DNA of 64,000 nucleotides from Steromphala cineraria. Taxonomy: Eukaryota > Mollusca > Gastropoda > Trochida > Trochidae. The first letter of the stretch is position 1. Each line of letters begins with the position of its first letter. The stretch spans positions 57,744,727-57,808,726 of the forward strand of contig OU744732.1 of the NCBI GenBank assembly GCA_916613615.1. Direction: 5' to 3'. The notes beneath the pieces are model-generated. The model made no database searches and was not told the origin of the DNA. It worked only from the letters and a program-made list of their open reading frames with translations. Of this stretch, positions 1-10,689 are shown one piece after another. The position numbers and the translations under genes were made by a program.

Positions 1-60
1 AGAATAAATTCGAGTTTAGCGGAACTAAAAACTCTTCTTATGGATGTTATCAGAAGAGAG
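1..60 (+). CDS. HES/hairy-type bHLH repressor, partial upstream exon (helix 1 of bHLH)
   Basis: Read in frame 1, the first 60 bases encode RINSSLAELKTLLMDVIRRE, which matches the end of the basic region and helix 1 of HES/hairy proteins (family pattern R-I-N-x-x-L-x-x-L-K-x-L-I/L). The frame closes on a phase-0 boundary at a GAG|GTATTG donor. This is the usual place for an intron in HES genes, between helix 1/loop and the KxEKADILEMTV segment. The exon is cut by the window edge, so the basic DNA-binding residues, the start codon and any earlier exon are missing here. The donor GTATTG is a weak match to the consensus. Identification rests on the three exons together; alone this exon would be only suggestive. 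Confidence 0.88.
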
Positions 61-430
61 GTATTGTATGAATTATCTAAATGTTATGGAGATTTAATAT
101 GTAAAGATAATGTGTCTGACATCCAACATGTTAAGACATACTATACGCTTTATTCAGTATAACAATGTAATTTTGATGTTAATTTGACGGATATTTATGT
201 GCTCTTAAATGGTACATGATGTCAACTGTAGGCATTATTGTTTATGGTTTATGGTTCATACGTTACATTTTTAAGTTGAATTTAATGGACAATTTATATT
301 GGACTACATGTAAGTTCTTAATATATAATCTTTAATAAAACTTGCAATATATACTCTACTGTTTACATAAGTATCAAGTATAGACTTTCGTAGAGGTTTT
401 TTGTATTAGTACATGTTTTATTCAATGTGA

Positions 431-690
431 GCCAGGGGCTCGGCAACTTTGTCTGCAGTAGAGAACTGTTCTATACGCAGTCAGGTTTGGGTGCAATGCT
501 ACACTGAATTTCAGTGCAGTACCACCCATGGTTGCTAGTTCCAGCCGATGCTCGCAGGTTTCACCGCAATACATAGCCCCAATAGTGTTGCGGGCTTTCT
601 CCCTGCAATAATACTAGCAGCCGCGATATTAGTGAAATACTGAAAGCGGCGATAAACCCCAGATCTTCTCACCTCACGAAAAAGCTCAAT
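431..690 (+). repeat. SINE-like dispersed repeat, copy in the first visible intron
   Basis: Bases 436-507 match the reverse complement of about 18549-18618 with only a few differences over roughly 67 bases ('ggcaactttgtctgcagtag' is shared exactly). In the 18.5-kb copy the block is joined to a tRNA-like B-box (GTTTCGAATCCC), which suggests a tRNA-derived SINE. The part from about 597 to 678 is a tail module that recurs at 954-1038 and, more diverged, at about 28190-28275. Confidence 0.6.
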
Positions 691-953
691 CTGCACCAGA
701 GTTTAGTGTAAGAGGATATGAGTTATAGGTACCCTTGAGGAAAGTGAATTGAATAGAGATGGTCGAACTATTAGGAAAAGTACAAACTTTACCTCATTAG
801 CCACCTGTTCCCGGCTACACTTATCATCGGATATGTATACATCACTACCAATGAAACCAAGGAGGTAATACCATTTCATAGATAGTTTGGATTGATCATT
901 TTCAATAAAAAATGTAATATGTATTTTCCTTTGATGAGAAAACAGTTGGGACA

Positions 954-1038
954 GTCTCCCTGCAATAATACTAGCAGCCGCGATATAAGTGAAATACTCT
1001 TAAAAGCAGGCAAAAATCCCACATCACCTCACCTCACC
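954..1038 (+). repeat. Second copy of the SINE tail module
   Basis: This stretch shares 'ctccctgcaataatactagc' and the following 'agccgcgatat.agtgaaatact' with 597-678, then ends in a CACCTCACCTCAC run. It is a direct repeat about 355 bases downstream of the first copy, within the same intron. Confidence 0.6.
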
Positions 1039-1199
1039 CATTCAATGTGACAACAATGACGCCATTTCTATATGATAAGGACATATTGTATATATTGATT
1101 ATTTCGGTTATTTGTCTGCATTCAGTCGATAGCAAAGTTTATCGTGTTATAAGTCACGTGTGTAAGTTGTGAGTACAGATTTGTGTGTAATGTTATCAG

Positions 1200-1272
1200 G
1201 GGGCGTGTCACAGCAAGATGGAGAAGGCGGACATTCTCGAGATGACCGTCCGACACCTGAGACAGATTACAG
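1200..1272 (+). CDS. HES-like repressor, exon encoding loop and helix 2 of bHLH
   Basis: The exon is bounded by a TATCAG acceptor (AG at 1198-1199) and an ACAG|GTGAGC donor. It encodes 24 residues plus one base: G-A-C-H-S followed by KMEKADILEMTVRHLRQIT. The core is the hallmark of helix 2 in HES proteins (family form SKLEKADILEMTVKHL). It joins in phase 0 to the exon ending at 60. Its single leftover G joins the two bases at 2732-2733 to make a glycine codon, so all three exons stay in one frame. It is about 73 nt long, close to the short third exon of HES genes in other animals. Helix 2 mediates dimerisation with other HES/HEY proteins in the nucleus. M in place of the commoner L after SK is a mild variant. 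Confidence 0.95.
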
Positions 1273-2731
1273 GTGAGCTTCAACTCTTACATATACACCT
1301 GCATACCTTAAGTTTGTTGACTTACCTGCGTATTCTAGTGCAAATATCATATTATTTGGATTGTCTTTGAGGCATCTTAGCGTTTCGAAAACGTAACGGA
1401 TAATGTTGATAGAGATAGTTGTAGAGGTTCGCGTAAGCCGACCTTCCTGCGACCTATGACCCTCCCACGTTATACGTGCGAAGGCAGACTATCGTGGCTT
1501 GGTAAGATGATTTCTGATTGGTCAATTCGATACGTGAGCTGACGCGACCCTCTACTTGGCCTTTCTAGACTCAGTATAGGAGTGAAACGGATAATATTGA
1601 GGCTAGGTTTACTTAGACTGGATATTTCACTACATAAGTTAGGATTCAATTTGCGGAAACATAATCGTAAGTCATACCTAACAGATAACCGTGACGCGGT
1701 CAAAATTTCGAAAACACTATTTTCTATATTTCACTTCAAAAGCCTTCATATGTGATCAACAGATTTAGATCTAAGTCAATGTAATTGTGCTGAATTTACT
1801 ATACTACTGCAAACAATGTAGGGAACATGTGTATATTGTACCATATATACTTTGATTATTTAAAGCATGGTTAAATTTACGTATTACGTATTACGTATCA
1901 AATGAACACTACCGTACTGACATATTGGAACGGTTACTGAGAGTGATGTAGTTCTGTATCCCTGTAAATGAATAGCTTCAAAAAGACATTTTCCTGAAAA
2001 AAATGATTAAAAGTTCAGAAATTGTTAAATTAATCAAGTTTTCACAAAAATCGCGAAAGTTTTGAAATCAGTAGGGCCAGGTCATGTAAGCGTATGGGTA
2101 TGAACAAAACAAACAATATACCGTTGAGCTGCAGACATTTTAAGTTTGTACAAATGAAGTTGGTGTCCGCAATGCTCCTGTAATACTGATAAGTTTCAGG
2201 CCTAATGGCTTGTAATGCTGACTGAAAATCATCAATGGAAAAGTTAAGCAAAAAACATCTTGAATCTTTAAAATGTTGTCATCGACGGAGCATGAACAAT
2301 AACCCCAACTAATCAACCTGGTTGTTTCGTTATATTTTATAGAACACTGTTTATAAACAGGGCGATTACATAAAATTACATACGGTATTTTGGTAAGGCC
2401 CGTTTCTCTGAAGAAAGAGGTACTCTGGTTTAATAATGATTTCAGGCACATTACATGATGAATTGATAATAATCTTTAGGGCATTTAGGATAGAATCTCT
2501 GAGGTATTGTGACTTGACAAACTTAACAAAATAACAAAATATTTAAAAATCTACATTCTTTTTTTGGGGATCTAATCAACTTTTTTTCTGCAGAAATGAA
2601 GTTTGCACATTAGAAAAAAGGCTTTAACGTGCGACAGTTAACGATTGCAATTCCACTAAATGCCAAATGAACATATCAAGCATTGTATTCACGTTGTTCT
2701 GTTTGATAAATGCTGTTGTTTTCGTCTTAAG
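1273..2731 (+). other. Second visible intron of the HES-like gene
   Basis: A phase-1 intron of 1459 bases with a strong GTGAGC donor and a TTAAG acceptor. The upstream tract contains T-rich stretches (around 2568-2590 and 2713-2728). No recognised repeat or RNA gene was found inside; the short reverse-strand reading frames here look like chance. Confidence 0.8.
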
Positions 2732-4137
2732 GTTCGTCCTGTACGGATCCCACAACAGGAAGTAAACACAAGCTCGGATTTGTGGAGTGTACACAGGAAG
2801 TGAGTCGCTTTCTCAGCCGAGTTGAGGGATGTGACGTGGAACTAAGAACGAAGCTCTTGGATCATCTCGCAAACGTGGCTTCCGGTTCAGAACGACATGA
2901 ACGTGCTTCATCAATGTCGTCACTTCCGTTTCAGTCAACGAACCCTAACCGACCAGTTTTGTTAACAAACTTTCCAATGCAGGAGCAACCGAGACAGATT
3001 CCCCTTGTTACAGAGTCAGCGCCTCATAAGATTGACCTACAACCTTCACTCCAGACATCGGGAATACAAAGTAACATTATGAGTGGTCTGCACGTGATTC
3101 CCACGCAACTCAGAAGTGGAGAAATTGCATTCGTGCTGCCGACTCAAATTGCTGAAATTCCAAAGTCTTCAAGTGTTGTGATTCCTTTGATGAATACTGT
3201 TACTCCTACCCTGACGTTATCAACTGAAGGTGCCAGCTCAGGACAGACCAAAGATGTGCCAAAACTATATAGGAACATTCGTGTCAAATCTGAAACAGTG
3301 TCCTCCCCACCAAAGTCTCCCCTTCCAAAGTCTTCCCCAGGATCAGTGTATTCAGCATCATTCGGAATTGTCAGGAATGAGCCTGCAATCTCCAGTTCCT
3401 CATGTTTTTCAACTCCATCGGATTCAGTCAGTCGAATTTCAAATATCAGTTGTATCTCTCAACCTCTCCCGTCGGACGAAATCAAGGGCACCGTATCTTT
3501 CAAATCTCAGGGAAATATTTTATCTGTAGAACATACAAAGCATTATTCACAGCCAAAATTTCAAGATGGAGTCAAAGAAAAGGATATAAACATTATTCCA
3601 ACATTTAGTGATATTTCTCAAATGCATCGTAAAGAGAAATATGGCAGTGATCTTCAAACAGGATTAGAAGATGACACTCCTACGAGTACAAATGCAGAAG
3701 GGTCATTTGCCACTGACAGATTCATTAATTTTGAGAAGAGTCCCATTTCTGCTCAACAGCCCAAAACTATCTTCACACCTCAAATTGTCATTCCTCAATC
3801 CGACAGAGGTCTTGACCTTAGGCTTTCTGGGAGGACTGTTGAAACATTACCAATTATCAGCAAGTACGATGGCATAGAGAGTCATCCATTTAGTTTTGCA
3901 TTGCATCATGAACGAACACACGAGAACAGTGATAAAGGAACCGTTGGCAATTTGTCTGCGGGTTGTTCTTCTCGTAATGCAAATGTAGTATCTCACACAC
4001 AGCAAAATAATTCCAAACGTGATGAAAATGATAATAATTTCAATCCCGACAGCCAGAGCGATCGTGATGAAAATGATAACAACATTAATGAAAATGCCAA
4101 TGAGAACCAGGAAACAGGCATGTGGAGACCGTGGTAA
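2732..4137 (+). CDS. HES/hairy-type bHLH-Orange transcriptional repressor, terminal exon (Orange domain to WRPW)
   Basis: The exon starts at the acceptor at 2730-2731, not at the in-frame GTG at 2782: reading from 2732 adds S-S-C-T-D-P-T-T-G-S-K-H-K-L-G-F, which completes the start of the Orange domain. With the two earlier exons, 512 residues are visible. The Orange domain spans about residues 57-98 (GFVECTQEVSRFLS, then EGCDVELRTKLLDHL), and the last four residues are WRPW. The family uses bHLH-Orange to dimerise and bind N-/E-boxes, and WRPW to recruit Groucho/TLE for repression, usually downstream of Notch. Between them lies about 400 residues rich in S, P, T, N and Q with no recognised fold. 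Close to the C-terminus a 15-residue unit starting RDENDNN is present twice. The protein is long for the family (vertebrate HES1 about 280 aa, Drosophila hairy about 340, deadpan about 435). The HES1, HES4, hairy or deadpan type cannot be settled without the basic region. Confidence 0.96.
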
Positions 4138-4372
4138 AATATTGTAAGAGATATATAAAAACATCAATCACAATGAAAAATGACAGTGGATAAAATGACG
4201 TAGACGAAATTCTCAGAAGAAGCATTAGAAATGAAGATATGTTATCATATAAGTCAAGAATTTAATTTGTTTCCTTTGTGAGGGCATGTCAAACAGAAAT
4301 TAAAGTATATTTTGTCATGTTATTGTCAGAAATTTGATTTATTCCTAAACAAATAAACTGATCATAGCACCT
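4138..4372 (+). other. Probable 3' UTR and polyadenylation signals of the HES-like gene
   Basis: After the stop codon, the first plausible poly(A) signals are ATTAAA at 4299-4304 and AATAAA at 4352-4357. The exact cleavage site cannot be seen. Confidence 0.5.
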
Positions 4373-5929
4373 TGACTAATCACGAAAGGATATGCAAATG
4401 CTTACCAGATATGTAAACATACATGTACATTGAAAAACCGGATAAACTGTTCTTAACTCACAGTCTAAATACTGTGTCTATGTAGATTTCATATTTTCGA
4501 AATTATACACATAATACACTGTTTATGAATTGATCATATAAAGTATCAAAAATACTCATGTATGAAAAGATAATAGACAATAATCATAAGATATAAAAAA
4601 TCACAAGAAGTGCATAAACACTATATAAGAATTACTAAAACCTTGACACATTCAGCATGAAAAATTTAACAATACATCAGACTAAACCTCACCATTTGAT
4701 TGTAAAGCACCTGTTCCAATAGTATCAACACTACCGGAAACGACTTCCGAATCAACTGATAAAATCTTACAATAAAACATAATCCTTTTATAGAAATGAG
4801 TCAAGTAGTATGAATATAATTGGGTCCTAATTGTTGACATAAATCTAAACATTCTAAATGACAAATAACATTCTAAACGTTATGGATGTATTCGTTCGGC
4901 ATTTCAAGTTGTATGATTCTCCCGATGGCTATACTATCTAGAGTATCGAAGTATCGTCTTGGTTGTAGTGTGATTAACATAAAGACAATGCTCATAACCG
5001 ACAAGAGACGATTTCACTCTTAAGAAGAATGATAAAACACCCAAAGTTGCCAATCTATTGCTATAATCATTCCCTTCCAATTTAATTTCTCAAAACTTCT
5101 CAAAATATGTACACGACTTGCTTTTTAAACTTTCAAAAGTTCTTACACTCAAACGGTGATAAAAAGTAATTTCATAACCTAATATTTCCAAACCCACTAT
5201 GAAACAAGATTATAGTATAACCAAATAATACTAAGAATGAAGGGAATGAATTATATAACAAAGAGCATTCTTTCAGAAGGAAGTAGAATTACTTTTAAAC
5301 TACTAAGTGTTCTGTACAGGAATCACTCATGTGCATTTACCCATTATTTGTTATATAACTTTAACATTCTTGAAATATGTGCTTAATTCATATATGAATG
5401 CATACCCATATAACAGACCCTTTCATGTTCAGATCGCTGGAGGTCGTTTTAGTATGAACAGAGAACAGAGAAAGTTAGCTTTGCCGAACGTTCGTTTGTG
5501 AACAGACACTTTTGATTTTAAACATTGGTACAATAAGGTTCTGTTAAGCGAATTCTAATTGTTCAGCAAAAAAACCTTAAATTCCAAAAAATGGATTAGT
5601 AAAGATGTAAAGAAGAATTTTACTGGTCAAGAAAGTTGTTACGTCAAACATTGTGCATGTACCAACTAAAGTAAATATGTGTTCACCTAAACGTTTTTGA
5701 AATGATACAGTGTTCGACAAGTGCAACTTAAGCACATAACTAAATGAAAAAAAATTATCTGATGAATAAATATTGTATAAAATAATTTTAATTATTCCAC
5801 TATTCATGAAGTAAGATCGGAAATCTTAAAAATTACAAAAACAAATACTAAAACCGTGAGATATTGACCCACATTCTACCATGTCATCTGTTCATAATAC
5901 ATATTGATTTTTATATTTATAAGAGATAA
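4373..5929. other. AT-rich stretch, nothing recognised
   Basis: No conserved reading frame, RNA gene or repeat unit was recognised. The short open frames here (60-77 codons) have no family pattern. Confidence 0.4.
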
Positions 5930-6070
5930 CTGGTCCCGATCTATAAAAGCAGCACTTGTAATCTCTGTATTGTTGGAAAGGGAGGGAAACTGAGTTAGTG
6001 ATAACGTGGAAATATTTTCCCAGTGACACAATGGGGGGCTGTTGTGTGAGCGTGGGAATACACCTTTACC
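5930..6070 (+). promoter_or_regulatory. Promoter- or enhancer-like patch with TATA-like box and CSL/Su(H) site
   Basis: TATAAAAG lies at 5942-5949, and CGTGGGAA, the CSL/Su(H) core, at 6051-6058 in the extended form GAGCGTGGGAA (6048-6058). The patch is 1.8 kb downstream of the HES stop codon. No gene could be read after it, so a distal enhancer is as likely as a promoter. The 18-base context GTTGTGYGAGCGTGGGAA is shared with the minus strand at about 28764-28781. Confidence 0.35.
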
Positions 6071-6736
6071 TGTGAAGCTATCTCATTCTCTATTCATACC
6101 TGTACTCACATTCTCAATATAGTATATTGTTTGAAGGTATATGAGCGAAACCCGCATTGCCTTTGTACATAGTGTCAATATATCATAATGTTTGCAAGTG
6201 AAGCCCGCATTATGAAAGTTTAAAAATATTAGGCTTTATTTTACTTTTTTAAAGGAATGAATAATCTCAAGTAGATATATCCTCGGTCGCCTTATATTTT
6301 ATTGCCTATGCTCGTAAATATTCCATGCTTGTGAAGTAAGGATAATGTGCCTTTGTGAGAGGTATTTATTGATATTTGATCACCGTTAGATGTATTTTAT
6401 TAGGATAACCGGTCTTTAAGATCAAAACAGTTATTGCATCCACGAAAACAGGAGTTTGTGATTGTGTTACTGTGATGTCTGCATACCTTTAAATCCGAAT
6501 GAAAAAAAATGAAGTATGATTGGATTTAGCACCATAATTTTTGTTCTTAGATAAATTGAAATGTTCAAGATTAAGTCGCTGGGTAGTTTACACGTTTAAA
6601 GCCTACTTCAATATCTAACGTTTTCGATACCAAAGCTAAAACTTGGATAAAAAAAAGAACAATGCATTTACTGACTTTTAGGACAAAGGTTAGACATTTG
6701 GACAGTTGCAACATACATCACAATATTCTTCCTTTT

Positions 6737-7025
6737 ATGTGTTATTTTGATAGTGTTAAAAATCTCACAACACCAACCAATTATCCATAGTCAGAGAACA
6801 AAGTATGAAGAGTCACCTAAAATACATGGGCGGCCATTTTGTGTGAACACCTTTAATTCATTATGTGTAAGAAAAAAGAATTGCATGGCTAAACTTTAGG
6901 TTATATATTTGAATTATTACCGCTTCATTCAGTTTAAACACATTGTTTTTGAATTGGAACCAATAATATTTATTTTCCACACATCACCTTTTACTCCCTC
7001 TTAAAACGTGCTACTGCCCCCTTAA
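6737..7025 (+). mobile_element. TTAA MITE family, copy 1 (left end lost)
   Basis: The interior matches the family core ('atccatagtcagagaacaaa', 'ggcggccattttgtgtgaac') and the right end CGTGCTACTGCCCC, followed by TTAA at 7022-7025. The left inverted end is not recognisable. It is non-coding. Confidence 0.8.
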
Positions 7026-7780
7026 CAGAGCATTTCTCTTTACGCTATTACAGCTCCTGATACACGTACCATTGCACATTTCCTGAACGCTTGTCCAATA
7101 TTGTACCGTATGACCTAGAAAGGCAAGATTGAAAAAGGTTCATAGCACTTAGATAACATTATTACCCTCTGTATGTGTACCGCTAACTGGTACAAAATCA
7201 TAAAAATCAAATCTTATTATATATGTACATTGCTTTATCTAGGAAACGTCGTCGTAAAGTCTAAAGTGAACAGTAAGGTATTAGATACGTGTATGATGAA
7301 CCAGAAAAATTGAACCAAATGCAAATAGATCATTTTAAATTAATAATTCTATATGGCGCTCGCATCTAAAATAATTACAGCATTCGAATTTAAAGAGCAA
7401 ATGGTTAAATGTCACAAAACGAGAACAAGGATAAGTGATACATATAACTATTCGACACGTTTTGTTGAGACTGGTAGTCAATTCTTATATTCGAGTACTG
7501 GAACGCTTATTCGTGGTTGTAGGCAACCAAAACTTGTCAAATACATATGCCAAACATGCCAAATATATGGCCGATGATCTACACATGAAGAGATAATAAA
7601 CATATATACGCGCTCCTCAACTCAAAATAACGAATATGAATTAAAATAGTCAATGAGGTAAAAGTGCGAACATTCGAATACTATTCAAATATGAGATAAC
7701 CATAGAGCTTAACGAAATGTTTTCATATTAATAAAAACTCACACAGAGACGGAACTTAACAGAACATGCATTTGACACAT
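7026..7780. other. AT-rich stretch, nothing recognised
   Basis: A 74-codon frame at 7353-7577 has no recognisable family features and is not called. Confidence 0.35.
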
Positions 7781-7784
7781 GGCA

Positions 7785-8160
7785 AGACGTCATGGCTAAG
7801 CCCGTACCAATACATGCATACACACGTTGGTCACACGCGCAACACGTCGGCCACACGCAAAACACGCGCTAAAGTAATGAAACTATCATGATCTTAACGA
7901 CACGCTCATAAGTGCAAGTACGTCAGCGCACGTTATACACGCGCTTGCGCACGCCAGCTATCACGTATATGTAAGACGCACTCGAATGTGACCAATCAAG
8001 CATATATGAAACGTCATGCCCAAGCGTGATCAGCGCACGTTTGTCATGGGCTCACGCAAACCAGCTATCAGGAACATTCACAGCACGTTCACGTTTGATG
8101 GCATGTTTGTACAAAAAGCATAACGCACGCCCAGGAAGTGACGTCATATGTCTAGATAGA
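7785..8160. other. CpG/ACGT-rich patch in AT-rich surroundings
   Basis: The stretch is dense in CACG/CGTG, GCGC and ACGTCA words (for example 'acacgtcggccacacgcaaa'), with a full CRE-like TGACGTCA near 8141. Surrounding DNA is strongly AT-rich and CpG-poor. No reading frame or tandem unit explains it, so it may be an unmethylated regulatory patch or the remnant of an old repeat. Confidence 0.35.
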
Positions 8161-9000
8161 CATCCGTTTAGGCACGTCATTAAAATAGCATAGTTCAGTA
8201 GATAACATACTTAACAAGCTATAGCGTCCAAAAAGATGATTTAATAAAATATAAAAAATTATGATAAGTAAGTATTAATGAATGTGTTCCTATCTGCCTG
8301 CCACACTTAAAGATAAGGATAACTTTCTTAAAGCATGCCAGTTATACTTTGTTTGTTTATTATTCGTTCCTGGCTGCCAATCAGGATATAAACGTATGAT
8401 TACATTTAGTAAGTCATACTATTATCATTTAGTTATCACATGATACGTGACTAAGGGACTGCCTTTACGGTCGTATCTTCACGCTTCAGTAAACTGGAAA
8501 ATTATAACCCTCGTAGTAGATCATAAGTACTCATACTACAATAGGAAAATGTCAATCGTCATGCAAAGAATAGAGCTGGCTTATCGAAACTGACAATTAA
8601 TATTAAATAAGATGCTATCACCATATCATAAATGCAACATATAATTACTATTTATACCTCATGCCCCTACCCGATGTCTATTAGTGTATGATGTGATTTG
8701 CTTGAATAAAGCATGGATGTTTTGACATAAAATGTTTAAAACATCCGTAACATGCAGGGCAAAGGAGTACAAACTACTTTTCTAATCTGCACTATGATTA
8801 GGTACATGGGACCTGCGATAGTTAAGTGACCTTTTATTCTATATGAGTAAATCTTTGCGTTACACATGATTTTTATTCAAATGGATGAATGTTGGCGTCA
8901 CGTTGGTAAGAGACTCGGCAGTATAAAATACAATATTTTCAACAATTGTGTAGAAAGTGTCATTCCAAATACAAGCCTGTTATATGTATGTGTACGTTAA
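8161..9000. other. Nothing recognised
   Basis: AT-rich sequence without a coding pattern or repeat that I can recognise. Confidence 0.3.
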
Positions 9001-9024
9001 GATGATGATTTAGTGAAAGGCGAA

Positions 9025-9165
9025 ACAGGCGAGTTTGTGAGCTGTTGGTATGGTCATTGCTGGCGGTGTTGCCTGACTCTGAGGGTGTGGGTTCGAATCC
9101 CGCATAGGACTCGGCCCGAGAAAATACAAGAGTCTGTACTATACAAGAAAGTGTGACCCCAAATA
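9025..9165 (+). repeat. tRNA-like SINE head
   Basis: A B-box GGTTCGAATCC lies at 9090-9100, flanked by GTGGG and CCCGC that can pair as a T-stem. An A-box-like 'gagctgttggtatgg' lies about 55 bases upstream. The acceptor stem does not close at the correct spacing, so this is a tRNA-derived repeat and not a working tRNA gene. The downstream 'gtctgtactatacaag' may belong to the SINE body. Confidence 0.45.
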
Positions 9166-9189
9166 TAACATTTGTACATTTGTTCACTA

Positions 9190-10165
9190 TCTTAATGGCA
9201 TATATCTCTAATGATGATTTAGGTTTATGTTTATGTTTACGGTTCTACTGCATCTTGAACCGCCTCTCAACTCACAAACTTATACCTTCGAGTCTGTTCC
9301 AGAACAGAGATTCCTTCATTGAGAAGATCTAAGGGATGCTATGAGCAATACATCAGTCCACAACGGCATAATTGTACGTTAAAGTGCACTAACACTATGC
9401 CACAAGACAGATGAGAGCTCAAGTCAACAATACAAAACACTACCCTTTATTTTATTACAAAAATGTTAATCTGTTTAGCAGTCTGTACAAAAGTGGACCG
9501 TAAAGTGAAGCATCCCGTTTAGAAGTCCCAACGTAAGAGGGGAGATCGTATGACGATTAATTGAAATGTTTTACACTATTATAAGAGGCTTTTGTGAGGG
9601 AGAATACACGTTAAGCACCTCCCGGAGGATGCGGACAATAGGACTATACGTAGTACCGTGGGAACGACATGTGTCCCCGAGTTTCACAATCGCCTCCGTC
9701 ATAAAACTGTCTTGCCCATATCTGCATATACCATCCCCTTTGTCACACTGGCTGGGATATTAACTGTCGCCATATTGTCACAAGGGAAGAGCTGCAGTAT
9801 TAATGTCACAAATAATATCTTCTGGTCCAGTCACCTGATATGTTACTTAAGGACTCATATAACAATGATGGGTTCATTATGAAGAGGTGGTATTCAGGGT
9901 TGTACAGTTTAACCTTGACATTATCATTAGTGAAACTAAAGGAAAAGTTTGTCTTATCGTTATTCTTTAATAACGAGGAGACGTCAATAAGTTTGTAGAA
10001 GTGATATCAATATGTACAGAACGCCAGGGTCATTTTGGTGACTATATATATTAAGATAAACTTATATAACCATATCTATAGTCCCGTTTAAAAAAAAAAA
10101 AAGCATTCACCATTGATCATATACATAAGAGGTTCATTCTGGTCAAACGTACTCTATAGACATTA
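9190..10165. other. Nothing recognised
   Basis: No recognised gene or repeat. A CGTGGGAA word lies at 9657-9664, in a different context (ACCGTGGGAACG) from the GAGCGTGGGAA sites. Confidence 0.3.
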
Positions 10166-10687
10166 TTGAATATGCAACATATAAACGTTATGATGTTTCT
10201 CAAAAAGGAAAAGACAGGCATTAGTAAAAGCATGACCAATGTGTATGGAAAAGAAGCAGCTCTGAATTCGACTGTGGCAAAATGGTCAGCGGAGTATAGG
10301 CAGGGTCGCAGCTCCCTAGACGATGGCCCATGGTCAGGTAAACCCTTTAACGCTATTACAGTTGATGCGATTAACTGGGTTACGGAGTTTATTGTGACTG
10401 AGCGTCGAATGAAGATTGACGACAGTGTGGCATTTTCTTATGAAAATGTCCAACATTCTTCACGAACACTTGTGTTAAAGGTTTTCACAAGATGTGTACC
10501 AATTGCAAAAGATTTAAATGCACACGCTCGTCATCAGCGTGTTGATTCAAGACTCGCATTCTTACTGGAATCCTGGTACCAAACAAGAATCATTGCGCTA
10601 AATACTTTTAGAGCTCAACTAACGGCTGACAAGTTCATTGCAACCACTTTCATGGATGTAAAGGGTGTGATGAGCTTATATAATTAA
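10166..10687 (+). pseudogene. Decayed mariner (DD34D-type) transposase
   Basis: The 173-residue frame aligns in order with mariner transposases. It has the N-terminal helix-turn-helix segment with VYGKEAALNSTVAKW (about 26-40), the QGRSSLDDGPWSGKP linker (about 46-60, family form GRxSxEDxPRSGRP), and RVDSRLAFLLES (about 125-136). It then jumps to FIATTFMDVKGV (about 157-168, family form KVMATVFWDAKGV). The stretch between LLES and FIATTF is too short: the DETW block, which carries the first catalytic Asp, is missing, and nothing after the first D-x-KGV segment is open. It is therefore a dead copy. No clean terminal inverted repeats were located by eye. It reads as a single-ORF DNA transposon relic unrelated to the neighbouring elements. 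Confidence 0.8.
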
Positions 10688-10689
10688 TT

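Larger units (their letters stand above)
61..1199 (+). other. Intron of the HES-like gene, containing SINE-like repeats
   Basis: The intron runs from the GTATTG donor to the TATCAG acceptor and is phase 0. It is not free of repeats. A SINE-like block starts near 431, and two related tail segments (about 597-678 and 954-1038) share 'agcagccgcgatat.agtga' and end in CACCTCAC runs. No further coding sequence is evident. Confidence 0.8.

Noticed and set aside
61..165. Continuation of the first exon frame past base 60
   Set aside because: The frame stays open for a while, but similarity to HES proteins stops exactly at the GT at 61 and resumes in phase at 1200.
2782..4137. A gene starting at the in-frame GTG codon at 2782
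   Set aside because: The frame continues upstream through S-S-C-T-D-P-T-T-G-S-K-H-K-L-G-F to a splice acceptor, and the Orange domain needs those residues, so 2782 is inside an exon.
9035..9110. A functional tRNA gene
   Set aside because: The B-box and T-stem are good, but the acceptor stem only pairs with a three-base shift and the D-arm and anticodon arm are poor; a SINE head fits better.
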